Assembly (NCBI RefSeq): GCF_900116175.1
Contig: NZ_FPCH01000004.1
Span: 248,001 to 312,000 of the forward strand
Source: Hyphomicrobium facile
GTDB lineage: Bacteria > Pseudomonadota > Alphaproteobacteria > Rhizobiales > Hyphomicrobiaceae
Length of the DNA stretch: 64,000 nucleotides
Reading direction: 5' to 3'
Shown: in pieces, positions 8,501 to 18,751 of the stretch
Layout: the number at the start of each line of letters is the position of its first letter
Numbering within the stretch: position 1 is the first letter of the stretch
Program-made: the position numbers and the translations under genes
The notes under the pieces: model-generated
Told to the model about the DNA's origin: nothing
Databases searched by the model: none
The model's input: the letters and a program-made list of their open reading frames with translations, nothing else

Positions 8501-9367
8501 TCAGGCCTGGCTCGCGCTCTTCCGCTGTTTGACGACTTGGTCGATCGCCTGCAGCTCCGATACGAGCCCCTCGAAATCCTTGAGCGCGACCATGTTCGGC
8601 CCGTCCGAAGGCGCCCTGTCCGGGTCCTGATGCGTCTCGATGAAAAGCCCGGCGACGCCGACAGCAACGGCCGCGCGAGCAAGCACCGGCACGAAGCGGC
8701 GATCGCCACCCGACGACGTTCCCTGCCCGCCGGGCTGCTGCACGGCGTGGGTGGCGTCGAAAATAACGGGCGCCCCCGTCTCGGCCATCTGCGGCAGGCC
8801 CCGCATGTCGACGACAAGCGTGTTGTATCCAAAGCTCGAGCCGCGCTCGGTGACGAGCACGTTCGGATTGCCGGAGCCCGTCACCTTGGCGACGACGTTC
8901 TTCATGTCCCAGGGCGCGAGGAACTGCCCCTTCTTGATCTTGACCACCCGGCCCGTCTTCGCCGCCGCGATCAGAAGATCGGTCTGGCGGCAGAGGAAAG
9001 CCGGGATCTGCAGCACATCGACGACTTCTGCCACCGCAGCGCACTGCCCGGCCTCGTGGACGTCGGTTACGACCGGAACCCCATATTTTTCGCGAATTTC
9101 AGCAAAAACAGGCAAAGCCGCCTCGAGCCCTATGCCGCGACGACCGGTCAACGACGTGCGATTGGCCTTATCGAAGGACGACTTGTAGACGAGCCCGAAA
9201 CCGAGCTTTTGGGCTATTTCGCTCAAGCCCGCGGCCATCTCGAGGGCGTGGGCGCGGCTTTCCATCTGACAAGGCCCGGCCAGGATCGCGATTGGCGCAT
9301 CGTTGGCGAAAAGCACGTCACGAACGCGGACGTGGGCGGCAGGCTTAAGGATTTCGTGCTGGGTCAT
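8501..9367 (-). CDS. kdsA: 3-deoxy-8-phosphooctulonate synthase (KDO8P synthase)
   Basis: Makes KDO-8-phosphate from arabinose-5-phosphate and phosphoenolpyruvate, the first committed step toward the KDO of the lipopolysaccharide core. The 288-residue frame shows the family signatures ILAGPCQMESRAHALEMA, YKSSFDKANRTS, IPAFLCRQTDLL, IKKGQFLAPWDM, ERGSSFGYNTLVVDMR and FDATHAVQQPGG. The frame is open for 26 more codons upstream, but the ATG at 9367 (MTQHEILKPAAHV) gives the normal length and start. It is followed on the same strand by no coupled gene; pqqA lies 112 bases upstream with its own terminator between them. Confidence 0.97.
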   Translation of the reverse strand: MTQHEILKPAAHVRVRDVLFANDAPIAILAGPCQMESRAHALEMAAGLSEIAQKLGFGLVYKSSFDKANRTSLTGRRGIGLEAALPVFAEIREKYGVPVVTDVHEAGQCAAVAEVVDVLQIPAFLCRQTDLLIAAAKTGRVVKIKKGQFLAPWDMKNVVAKVTGSGNPNVLVTERGSSFGYNTLVVDMRGLPQMAETGAPVIFDATHAVQQPGGQGTSSGGDRRFVPVLARAAVAVGVAGLFIETHQDPDRAPSDGPNMVALKDFEGLVSELQAIDQVVKQRKSASQA

Positions 9368-9426
9368 GGCGCGATTTATAGCGTCGCTGGGCTCTGGCCG
9401 CGACCCCCCTGGGCACCCCATACCCA

Positions 9427-9455
9427 AACAAAAACGGCGGCCCATGGCCGCCGTT
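9427..9455 (-). terminator. Rho-independent terminator after pqqA
   Basis: AACGGCGGCC at 9433-9442 pairs with GGCCGCCGTT at 9446-9455 around a 3-base loop. Read leftward, the stem is followed by TTTTTGTTT. It lies 24 bases past the pqqA stop and before kdsA, so it would isolate pqqA as a single-gene transcript. Confidence 0.85.
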
Positions 9456-9479
9456 CAGAAACCCGAAGGTTTGAATTCG

Positions 9480-9569
9480 TTAGATGAGGTCGATCTCAGC
9501 CGGCAGATAGCTGGTGACTTCGAGACCAACTTCTTGCTCGCGAACTGCAGGCTTCATCCAGACTTTCAT
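9480..9569 (-). CDS. pqqA: Pyrroloquinoline quinone precursor peptide PqqA
   Basis: A 29-residue peptide, the substrate from which PQQ is built. It starts MKVWMKPAVREQEVGLEV and continues TSYLPAEID. The invariant Glu-x-x-x-Tyr core (E17 and Y21) that PqqE cross-links is present, with the family context VG.EVTSY..AEID. A strong GGAGG site lies 6 bases before the ATG. The usual partners pqqBCDE are not in the window, so this is a standalone pqqA copy, with its own terminator downstream. Compared with common PqqA sequences the N-terminal part is divergent (Lys/Trp-rich start, polar Arg-Glu-Gln). Confidence 0.9.
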   Translation of the reverse strand: MKVWMKPAVREQEVGLEVTSYLPAEIDLI

Positions 9570-9944
9570 GTGCGTCCTCCACGGATTTTTACAGGTTGCT
9601 CCTGTTGAATACGTAGTTACCGAAACAACCCCTCAATTACCAATCTCTTTTCACTAACGCGGTTCAAACTTTTCGTGATCAAAACGACGAATTGTTATAT
9701 CATTTCAATTGGAAATACCCCAATAGCTCGCAATTTTTGATTGGCACTCTCCGTACGCATGCGTCCGGGTACGGAGGACTGTGCCTTCAAAGCTTCAGTC
9801 GGATACCGGAGCTTTTGTCCGCAGTAGCTTGTCGCTTTCCTCGGCTGTTCGCGTGCTAAGCCGAATTTGCAAGCCGCGACTCGGGGCGCGTGCGTGCGCG
9901 CACGCACAGGCGGCATAACAAAAAAGCTCGTGGAGACTACCCAG
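9570..9944. other. Intergenic region between pqqA and a small membrane-protein gene
   Basis: Divergent control region of 375 bases. It is AT-rich near pqqA (9640-9730) and holds a hairpin-like stretch around 9750-9776 (TCCGTAC...GTACGGA). Nearer the rightward gene is a 23-base run of strictly alternating purine-pyrimidine (9886-9908) that contains a perfect 18-base palindrome GTGCGTGCGCGCACGCAC (9890-9907). I see no further gene here. Confidence 0.6.
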
Positions 9945-10184
9945 ATGCAAATACTTGAAACCTACCCTTGGATTGAGCCGGTTCTGATCGGCGCAGCGAT
10001 CGTTTTCGTGCTGGACCTGATCGGCAATCTCATCTCGTTTTCGAACCGTGTGCTGAACGCGCTCGCAACGGCGATCATCTTCGCAATCGTGTTCGGCGGA
10101 TTGCTTTATACCGGCGTTCTCCGGCTCGACGTGCGGACCGAGACCACGACGACAACGTCCGCACCGGCAACGACTACGCCATAA
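9945..10184 (+). CDS. Small membrane protein, two predicted transmembrane segments
   Basis: A 79-residue frame starting MQILETYPWIEPVLIGA. It has two hydrophobic segments (LIGAAIVFVLDLIGNLI and ALATAIIFAIVFGGLLYTG) and a Thr-rich tail (TETTTTTSAPATTTP). The ATG at 9945 follows a GTGGAG site. It stands alone and is followed by a clear rho-independent terminator, which supports it being expressed. No family recognised. Confidence 0.65.
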   Translation: MQILETYPWIEPVLIGAAIVFVLDLIGNLISFSNRVLNALATAIIFAIVFGGLLYTGVLRLDVRTETTTTTSAPATTTP

Positions 10185-10221
10185 GAACCCGAGCGCATAT
10201 CCGCGTTTGCAGGCCATGAGA

Positions 10222-10254
10222 ATCCCGGCGCGTGACGCCGGGATTTTTGTTTTC
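10222..10254 (+). terminator. Rho-independent terminator
   Basis: ATCCCGGCG (10222-10230), loop CGTGA, CGCCGGGAT (10236-10244), then TTTTGTTTT. It lies 37 bases after the small membrane-protein gene and ends just before the convergent bactofilin gene. Confidence 0.85.
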
Positions 10255-10274
10255 AGCGGCGATTGCCGTTTACG

Positions 10275-10766
10275 TTACGATAGGTCCGGCGTCACTTCGC
10301 TCGCGTTCTTCGCCTTCTTGACGCTACCTTCGAAGTGAGCGCCGTCAGCGACGGTAAGCCGCTCCTGAATGATGTCCGCCTCGACGACGGAATGTTCGTG
10401 CAGAATGACATTCGAACCCTTGAGTTCGCCTTTGACGCCGCCCTGTATGGCGATTGTGCGTGCAGTGATGACACCCTTAACGTGCGCACCGTCATCGACG
10501 GTAACCGTTTCTCCGTGCACGTCGCCTTCGATGTGACCTTGTATCAGCAGCGAACCTTTGGTTTTCAGGATAAGCTGCTCGCCGTAGATTGAAATATCGG
10601 GCCCGAGAATGGATGTCGGCCTGTCGGGTGAAGCGGGCTGATAGCTCGGCGCCGCGGCACTGGACACGACACCGATTGGCCCAGAGAACCGCGGTGGCTG
10701 TGTTGGTATTGCGCCCGGTTTTGCAGTGTCCGCGCGCGTCTCTGCTCGTGAATCTCGACTGAACAT
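10275..10766 (-). CDS. Bactofilin (polymer-forming cytoskeletal protein)
   Basis: A 163-residue protein with the right-handed beta-helix pattern of bactofilins (DUF583): repeated hydrophobic six-residue steps from ISIYGEQLILKTKGSLLIQGHIEGDVHGETVTVDDGAHVKG onward (cut here into recognisable steps such as GHIEGDV, AHVKGVI and GGVKGELKG). Disordered Pro/Ala/Ser-rich N- and C-terminal tails flank the core, as usual. ATG 10766 follows a GGGGGT site; an upstream open frame to 10910 has no support. Bactofilins polymerise without nucleotide and position cell-wall or stalk enzymes. The neighbouring divergent gene encodes a lysozyme-like exported protein, a plausible functional partner. Confidence 0.88.
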   Translation of the reverse strand: MFSRDSRAETRADTAKPGAIPTQPPRFSGPIGVVSSAAAPSYQPASPDRPTSILGPDISIYGEQLILKTKGSLLIQGHIEGDVHGETVTVDDGAHVKGVITARTIAIQGGVKGELKGSNVILHEHSVVEADIIQERLTVADGAHFEGSVKKAKNASEVTPDLS

Positions 10767-10891
10767 AAGAACCCCCAGAGATTGATCACTTTGAACATAA
10801 GAAAAGAGCCGGTCCCGCTTAACTATGAGGGACATGCGATTGCAGCGGCACTGGGGCACACCACAAGGAAAAGCAAAGGGGGAAATCTCCG

Positions 10892-12085
10892 ATGAAACGT
10901 CCGATGACAATTTTCGCTCGCAATTTGCGCGCAGCCGTTTGCGCGTTATCGGCGGTCACCATGATCGCGCTGCCCCAAGGCAGTATCGCTGAGGCACAGC
11001 CGGCCGATCTGACCCAAAAGATCGCCGAATATCGCGAGAAACTCGCCGAATACACGAAGGCGCGCGCGGCCTATGAAGTGGTCGCGGGTCCCTACTGGGC
11101 GGCGATCGCGGAAAAACGCGCCGAGCGGGCCGCCAAACGGCACAAGAAAGAACGAACGACACTCGACGATTACGTTCTCGAGCAACCGCCCGTCTACTCA
11201 GGCCCGCCGAAACCGGAAGATCCGGAAAAGGGCCGCATCGGCGAAGAGTATATGCCCGTCGTCGCGGACTTCCTGAAGAACGCCGAAGAGCACTTCGGCT
11301 TTGTGCCGGAACGTCCCGCGAGCGATGATCAATACAGGCACGCTTACGCGCAGCTCGCCTTGGCCGCCGGCCTGACGCCGGAGCAGTGCGTGAAGATCTA
11401 CGCGTTCGAATCTACCGGGAACGGCGGATACGACATTCAAGCGGGCCTCGAGTACGGTCTGCCGCACGAACGCGCGATCTCGACTGCGCTCGGCTATAAC
11501 CAGCTCTTAGCAACCAACAGCATCTCACTCCTTGCAGAGGTCGGTGATAAGTTCGTTGCGGCGCTCCATGAGAAAGCGGAAGCGGCGGACGGCGAACGCC
11601 GCGCTGAGCTGCAGAAAAAAATCGCGACGCTGAAAAAAATGATCGCGTTCAGCCATACCGTGCCCAGCCAATGGAGCGAGCACGCCAAGCTTGCCGAAAC
11701 GCCCAAGGGCCTCGGAATTCACGCGATCATTCTGGATATCGACATCAGCCCGCTATTGCAGGTCGAAAAACTGCTGACGTCCGTCAACTACGCCAAGCGC
11801 CAAGGCTATGCGAAGCCTCTAAAGGCTGCCGAACTCGAGATGATGAACCTGACGGGAGACGGCTCAGGCTTCGACATGGTCACGATGTCGGATGACATGA
11901 GGAAGAAAATTCCGACATCGAATTTCTTCCAGCGGCGAGGCTACGAGCGCAACCAGATTGCAATCACGAACAACACGGTGGCTCAGCTCATCGCGGCGAC
12001 CGACGCCAAAATGCAATCGGAAGCCCAGCTGAATGGAGCGCGCGCGCTGGCAGCGGCGTTCGAGGTATTCAGCGAAACCCGCTGA
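10892..12085 (+). CDS. Exported protein with lysozyme-like region
   Basis: A 397-residue protein. The signal peptide ends near GSIAEAQP, then comes a charged coiled-coil (residues about 30-90). A middle region reads VKIYAFESTGNGGYDIQAG followed by STALGYNQLLATNSI, which resembles the catalytic Glu (E173) and the Gly-Tyr-x-Gln signatures of lytic-transglycosylase/goose-lysozyme folds. The C-terminal third is helical. I infer a peptidoglycan-directed role; the similarity is by motif only and the enzyme activity is unproven. It diverges from the bactofilin gene with about 125 bases between starts. Confidence 0.7.
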   Translation: MKRPMTIFARNLRAAVCALSAVTMIALPQGSIAEAQPADLTQKIAEYREKLAEYTKARAAYEVVAGPYWAAIAEKRAERAAKRHKKERTTLDDYVLEQPPVYSGPPKPEDPEKGRIGEEYMPVVADFLKNAEEHFGFVPERPASDDQYRHAYAQLALAAGLTPEQCVKIYAFESTGNGGYDIQAGLEYGLPHERAISTALGYNQLLATNSISLLAEVGDKFVAALHEKAEAADGERRAELQKKIATLKKMIAFSHTVPSQWSEHAKLAETPKGLGIHAIILDIDISPLLQVEKLLTSVNYAKRQGYAKPLKAAELEMMNLTGDGSGFDMVTMSDDMRKKIPTSNFFQRRGYERNQIAITNNTVAQLIAATDAKMQSEAQLNGARALAAAFEVFSETR

Positions 12086-12127
12086 CGAAACAAGCCGAGG
12101 CACTTCGCGCCTCGCCTCGCCCAAAAA

Positions 12128-13861
<1,734 letters not shown>

Positions 13862-14443
13862 TTAAAGGGGCCTGCCGCACTGCTGAGAGACTTCTTGCGT
13901 TGCAGCAGCCTGCACGTCCGGAGGCACTGTCTCGGACTGGAGCTGTGCTTTCAACGCGTCCGCGGTTTCGCGCGTGTTACGTGCCGCCGGTGCAATCCCG
14001 TCGCGGCCATAGGTAACGTCGATCGAGACGACACGCAGGTCGGTCGGCTTGATGGTGACCTGTTGACCCTTCTCGGTCATCTTCGTCTTTCCGCACTTGA
14101 AAGACGTCTGCGCGGGCGTCGAAGTGAATGTCTTCTGATGCTGTTGGGCGCCGTAGTCTGCGGCAGCCGCCAACGCGATCTTCTCGAGCCGGTCCGACGG
14201 AGTTCCCGGAGAACCCGCGGCCGTCACGTGAATGCTGCCATCCGTATTGGCCGAAATACTGTATCCGGCAGGCGCGAACATATTCGCGGCCTGATAATTG
14301 GTCACCGACGCCGTCGTCAGATCACCGAGGGTGGCGCCGCAGCCGCCGAGCTGAAGAAGCGCTCCCGCACCCACGACAAGCGCGGATAGACGCAATGCGT
14401 GGCGGCAGAGGCCCCCACGCCGGATCGAGCTGATGTCAGCCAT
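13862..14443 (-). CDS. Putative lipoprotein of unknown function
   Basis: A 193-residue protein. The N-terminus has a basic segment, a hydrophobic stretch (LSALVVGAGALLQ) and a lipobox LGGC, so it should be lipid-anchored. The body is polar, with two further Cys (SFKCGKTKM and QQCGRPL) near the ends of a compact domain containing LRVVSIDVTYGRDG. No family recognised. It lies between secG and pyrG on the leftward strand. Confidence 0.75.
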   Translation of the reverse strand: MADISSIRRGGLCRHALRLSALVVGAGALLQLGGCGATLGDLTTASVTNYQAANMFAPAGYSISANTDGSIHVTAAGSPGTPSDRLEKIALAAAADYGAQQHQKTFTSTPAQTSFKCGKTKMTEKGQQVTIKPTDLRVVSIDVTYGRDGIAPAARNTRETADALKAQLQSETVPPDVQAAATQEVSQQCGRPL

Positions 14444-14543
14444 GACAGTCCCCCATTTATCGCCTTTTTTGCAGGGAAAAGGCCGGGGGTCTAGCTGCCC
14501 GGGGCCTTAGGCCCCGGTAGCGCACATGATTCCTGGCAATCGA

Positions 14544-14930
14544 CTACTGATTCTGGGGGACGAGTGGCGCACGGGGCGCGTCGAGCTTATCCAGGATGCC
14601 GCCGCGTCCGGGCTCTGCCTTCGGTGCTTCGCCGCCGGCTGCCGGAGCCTGCGTTCCGCTGGCCGGAGCGTTCACACCATCGAACACCGACCCGCGCGGA
14701 GCGGAGTGATTGGCGAGGATCGTCAGCAAAATGCTCGTCGCGAAGAAAGCCGCGGCAAGGCCCGCGGTCGTCCGGGTCAGCAGGTTGGCCGTTCCGCGAC
14801 CCGTCAGGAAGCCGCCGCCACCGCCACCGCCGCCGATGCCGAGCGCACCGCCCTCGGATTTCTGCAAAAGCACGACAGCAACAAGCGCCGAGGCGATCAT
14901 CAAATGGATAACGAGCAGTACGGTGGCCAT
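14544..14930 (-). CDS. secG: Protein-export membrane protein SecG
   Basis: Small accessory subunit of the SecYEG translocon, 128 residues. The two membrane helices are VLLVIHLMIASALVAVVLLQ and TTAGLAAAFFATSILLTILA. The conserved linker is LLQKSEGGALGIGGG with a Gly run, then GRGTANLLTRTTA. The Ala/Pro-rich C-terminal extension is common in alphaproteobacteria. Its place between tpiA and pyrG is the usual one. Confidence 0.94.
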   Translation of the reverse strand: MATVLLVIHLMIASALVAVVLLQKSEGGALGIGGGGGGGGFLTGRGTANLLTRTTAGLAAAFFATSILLTILANHSAPRGSVFDGVNAPASGTQAPAAGGEAPKAEPGRGGILDKLDAPRAPLVPQNQ

Positions 14931-15117
14931 AAATTTTTGATCCGGATTGAGCGGGCGGCAAGCCCTGCAAGCGTGCGCCTATACACTAGCCTGTCGCGAT
15001 GAACCAGCCCCACTGACCGGCCTTTCTCAATGGCCGTTCGGGGCGAACGTTAACCCGGTTTACTTCGGGAGGGTTTTCAGCGGGTTTAAGGCCCAAGGTC
15101 TCAAGGTCCCCAGGGTC

Positions 15118-15864
15118 TCAAGGTCCGGAGTGCGGCAAAACCACCGTCTCCCCGAAGCCGAACGACGGCAACGACGTTTCCGGCACGAAAGACGGATGAG
15201 ACTCGGACGCCGTCTCGGCCGGCCGGGGGTCCCCCCGATAGGCGTCATGAACGATGACGGGCGGCGCGGGAGCCGGCGTTTCCTGAGAAATCTTGGATTT
15301 CGCGGGCTTGGCAGGCCCAGGCTTGGAAGGATTGTCGTTCTCGGCCTTCGGCTCAGACGGCTTTGCTTTCTTGTGCGTCGCCTTTTTCGGCCCGTCCTTC
15401 TGGGCGCCTTCCTTTTGGAGCGCGTCCTTTTTCGCTGGCGAAGCAGACTTCTGCGGACCTGCCTTCTCCGACCCCGGCTTCGGCGGATCGTTCGCGACAG
15501 GCACGGTCGGATCGGCGTCGGAATTGAGCTCGATGCGTGCCGCCGCCTCGCTCGCCCGCTCCGCCTCGGCCGAAAGCTTGGCGTCGCGGCAGCCGAATTT
15601 CACCTGCTCGTCGAGTTGAATGAAATGCTCGATCTCGCGCAGCCGCTCAGCCGGCAGATTGGCCTTCGCCCATTGCGGACCTTTGCTCATGTCGTCGAGA
15701 ACACCCGACGCGCGGAACTTGATCTGCTCCAGCCTGAGCGCGGTGCATGTTTCGGGATCGACTTTAGGCTGCGTCGCCCATGCACTGAATGAAGCGCCGA
15801 TCGGCGCGCAAAAAAGCGGCGCAAGTGCCAGAGCGACAGCATGGCGGAAAGGTAGAAGCATCAC
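15118..15864 (-). CDS. Exported Lys/Pro/Ala-rich protein of unknown function
   Basis: A 248-residue protein. A signal peptide ([22 protein letters not shown]) is followed by a short folded part with two Cys ([13 protein letters not shown] and [11 protein letters not shown]), then a long disordered tail rich in Lys, Pro and Ala. Its start overlaps the tpiA stop by 4 bases, so it is co-translated with tpiA. No family recognised. Confidence 0.72.
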   Translation of the reverse strand: MMLLPFRHAVALALAPLFCAPIGASFSAWATQPKVDPETCTALRLEQIKFRASGVLDDMSKGPQWAKANLPAERLREIEHFIQLDEQVKFGCRDAKLSAEAERASEAAARIELNSDADPTVPVANDPPKPGSEKAGPQKSASPAKKDALQKEGAQKDGPKKATHKKAKPSEPKAENDNPSKPGPAKPAKSKISQETPAPAPPVIVHDAYRGDPRPAETASESHPSFVPETSLPSFGFGETVVLPHSGP

Positions 15865-16637
15865 GGCGTCTCGTATGCGCGAACTATGGCGAGAAAATCG
15901 CTCGCCTTGAGGCTCGCGCCGCCGACGAGCGCTCCATTGACGTTTTCAACAGACATTAGCGTCGCCGCGTTGTCGGGCTTGACCGAACCACCATAGAGAA
16001 CCCGCATGTGCGCGCCTTCCGGTCCGATGAGATGCACGAGATCGCTCCGAATGGCAGCATGCACGATTCTAACATCGTCGGGCGTCGGCGTAAGCCCCGT
16101 GCCGATCGCCCAGACCGGTTCATAGGCCACAACCGTATTGACCGCAGTCGACGCCTTGGGCATCGATCCCTTGAGTTGCCGCGACACCACATCGAGCGTC
16201 GCGCCGGCCGCGCGCTCTTCCTGGGTTTCGCCGATACATACAATCGCAACGAGCCCAGCCCGGTGCGCAGCTTCCGCCTTCGCCCTCACCTGCTCGCTCG
16301 TTTCGCCATGATCCGCGCGCCGCTCCGAATGGCCGACGATCACGGCCGAAGCGCCGGCGTCCTTCAGCATCTCGGCCGAAATGTCGCCGGTATGAGCACC
16401 GCTCGCTTTGGCGTGACAATCCTGCCCAGCGAGCAATACGGGACGTGCCCCGAGGCCGGACGCAAATCCGGCGATAAGCGTCGCAGGAGGGGCAATCATC
16501 ACATCGGCGGCGATGGAGGCCAGCGGCCCGAGAAGGGCGTCACCGACGGCCTGAACCTCGCCGAAGCTCACCTTCAGGCCGTTCATCTTCCAGTTTCCAG
16601 CAACCAGAGGCCGAATTTCGCGCCGATGATTCACCAT
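15861..16637 (-). CDS. tpiA: Triosephosphate isomerase
   Basis: Interconverts dihydroxyacetone phosphate and glyceraldehyde-3-phosphate in central carbon metabolism. The 258-residue barrel shows the active-site Lys in GNWKMNG, the His in VIVGHSERR, the catalytic Glu in [11 protein letters not shown], and the phosphate-binding [10 protein letters not shown] and GALVGGASL. First gene of the leftward tpiA-(exported protein)-secG-(lipoprotein)-pyrG run. It diverges from ppiD across about 217 bases. Confidence 0.97.
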   Translation of the reverse strand: MVNHRREIRPLVAGNWKMNGLKVSFGEVQAVGDALLGPLASIAADVMIAPPATLIAGFASGLGARPVLLAGQDCHAKASGAHTGDISAEMLKDAGASAVIVGHSERRADHGETSEQVRAKAEAAHRAGLVAIVCIGETQEERAAGATLDVVSRQLKGSMPKASTAVNTVVAYEPVWAIGTGLTPTPDDVRIVHAAIRSDLVHLIGPEGAHMRVLYGGSVKPDNAATLMSVENVNGALVGGASLKASDFLAIVRAYETP

Positions 16638-16854
16638 CCCGTCCCTCTTTTTGCGGACGCGAACACGCTTTTTGGGCGCCCGCAGTCGTGAACACTCCGT
16701 AACCTCATCCCGGTCGCCCTTGCAATCCGAAACGGCCTGCGCTTCATATCACGCCATCGCCCTGTTCTCGGGGCGCGGTTCGTCATCTGAAGCTCGTTGA
16801 CCTTACGCCCTCCCGCGGCAGCGTCACGCTTCCATCAACGGGACGTCTTTACCT

Positions 16855-18744
16855 ATGCTCGAAGCTCTAAGACGCGGCGCCCAGACGCGGGTCGCCAAGC
16901 TGCTGTTCGGATTGCTCGTGCTGAGCTTTGGCATCTGGGGCGTCCATGACGTGTTCCGCGGCTGGGGCCGTGGAGCCGTGGCCCATGTGGGCAACACCGC
17001 CATTTCGGACGAAGAGTTTCGCCGCGCCTACCAGAACGAGCTCGACCGGGTATCGCAGCAGGCTCGCCAGCGAATCACCGCTGAGCAGGGCCGCGCGTTC
17101 GGTCTCGACAAACAGGTTCTGGCCCAGCTCATCAGCGGCGCAGCGGTCGAGGCGCATGGCGAGCAGCTAGGTCTCGCCCTGTCCGACCAGACGCTCGTCG
17201 AAGGCATCCAGTCCGATCCCGACTTCCAGATCGACGGCAAATTCTCGAAAGGGAATTTCGACGCCCTGCTTCGCCAGATCGGGATGACCGAACGCGGCTT
17301 CCTGAACCTTCGCCGCAAGGATGAACTGAGAGCCGCGATCATAAGATCGTTCGTGACCGGCCAGACCGTGCCGAAACCGCTCTTCGACATCATGCACGCA
17401 TACAACGACGAGAAGCGCGTCATCGAATGGATCAAGATCGATCCCGACGCGATCACCGTCGCCGAAGCCTCCGACGAAAAGCTCAAGGAGCTCTACGACA
17501 AGGACCAGGCGAAATACATGACGCCCGAGTACCGCAAGGTGCAGGTGCTGACGCTCAGCGTCGATGACTTGAAGAAGCACGTCACGATCACCGACGAAGA
17601 CATTACGAAGTCCTACGAAGCGACGAAGGACACCTACAACAAGCCCGAGGAACGGCGCATTCAGCAGATCGCCTTCAAGGACAAGGCGACTGCGGAAGCG
17701 GCCCTGAAAGATCTCCGCGACGGCAAGAAGTCTTTCGGCGACGTGGCCAAGGAGGCCGGCGCCAAGGATACCGACGTCGACCTCGGCTTGGTGACGAAGA
17801 AATCCCTGATCGACCCGAAGATCGCGGATGTCGCCTTCTCGCTCGAAAAGGACAAATATTCCGACGTCGTCGAAGGCCGCTTCGCGACGGTCATCCTGCG
17901 CGTCACTCAGATCGATCCAGGCATCGATCGCACACTGGCCGATGTCAAGGATCAGGTACGCGATAAGCTCGCGACTGAAAAAGCCAGGTCCGAGCTGCAG
18001 AACAAGCACGACGAAATCGAGGACAACCGCATCGCCGGCAAAACATTGACGGAGATCGCGGAGTCCTCGAAGCTCACCTTCAAGGAAATCCCGGCAACGG
18101 ACGCAACCGGTCTCTCGCCGGAAGGCAAGCCCGTGTTGGAAACGCCCGACCTCCGCAAGATCGTCACGCGCGCATTCGCGCCCGACAGCAGCACCGACGA
18201 CTCGGCGATCGAGCTTTCGGACGGCGGCTATGCCTGGGTCAACGTTCTCTCCAACGAAGCCCCGAAGCAGAAGCCGTTCGACGCGGTCAAGGACCAGGTC
18301 AAGGACAACTACATCGTGTCCGAGCGTCACCGCCTGCTCGAAGAGCTGGCAAAGAAGCTCGTTGAACGCGTCGACGCAGGTGAGCCGATGTCGGCGCTCG
18401 AAGCGGCAGCGAAAAACAAGGTCGAGAAGACCGACCCGCTGACGCGCAAGACCATACCGCAGAGCATTTCGGAAGCGGTCGTCGCGCAGGCGTTTGCATT
18501 GCCTAAGGGCAAAGCAGGCCATGGACCGTCGCCCGACCAGACGACTGCAGTCGTCTTCCGCGTTGCCGATGTCATCGCCGCGCCCGAAGCGTCTCTCACC
18601 GAAACGGATCAGCTGATGCGTCAGCTCAATGCCGAACTCGCGAACCAGACGCTGACCGAATATACGGAAGCGCTCAAAAAGCGCCTCGGCACCACGGTAA
18701 ATGCGGCGGAAATGAATGCCGCTCTCGGCCTCAGCGAAGAGTGA
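16855..18744 (+). CDS. ppiD: Periplasmic peptidyl-prolyl isomerase/chaperone (PpiD/SurA-like)
   Basis: A 629-residue inner-membrane-anchored periplasmic folding factor. The N-terminal anchor is AKLLFGLLVLSFGIWGVHDVF, followed by a SurA-type N-domain (VAHVGNTAISDEEFRRAYQNEL; NFDALLRQIGMTERGF). The parvulin-like domain spans roughly residues 240-360 (RRIQQIAFKDKATAEAALKDL; EKDKYSDVVEGRFATVILRVT). The frame then continues into a C-terminal chaperone part. It heads the rightward run leading into trpE. Length and layout match the alphaproteobacterial PpiD family. Confidence 0.92.
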   Translation: MLEALRRGAQTRVAKLLFGLLVLSFGIWGVHDVFRGWGRGAVAHVGNTAISDEEFRRAYQNELDRVSQQARQRITAEQGRAFGLDKQVLAQLISGAAVEAHGEQLGLALSDQTLVEGIQSDPDFQIDGKFSKGNFDALLRQIGMTERGFLNLRRKDELRAAIIRSFVTGQTVPKPLFDIMHAYNDEKRVIEWIKIDPDAITVAEASDEKLKELYDKDQAKYMTPEYRKVQVLTLSVDDLKKHVTITDEDITKSYEATKDTYNKPEERRIQQIAFKDKATAEAALKDLRDGKKSFGDVAKEAGAKDTDVDLGLVTKKSLIDPKIADVAFSLEKDKYSDVVEGRFATVILRVTQIDPGIDRTLADVKDQVRDKLATEKARSELQNKHDEIEDNRIAGKTLTEIAESSKLTFKEIPATDATGLSPEGKPVLETPDLRKIVTRAFAPDSSTDDSAIELSDGGYAWVNVLSNEAPKQKPFDAVKDQVKDNYIVSERHRLLEELAKKLVERVDAGEPMSALEAAAKNKVEKTDPLTRKTIPQSISEAVVAQAFALPKGKAGHGPSPDQTTAVVFRVADVIAAPEASLTETDQLMRQLNAELANQTLTEYTEALKKRLGTTVNAAEMNAALGLSEE

Positions 18745-18751
18745 GAGCAAC

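Noticed and set aside
12096-12114. Stem CGAGGC...GCCTCG between the lysozyme-like gene and pyrG
   Set aside because: Stem is only six bases and has no T-run on the proper side.
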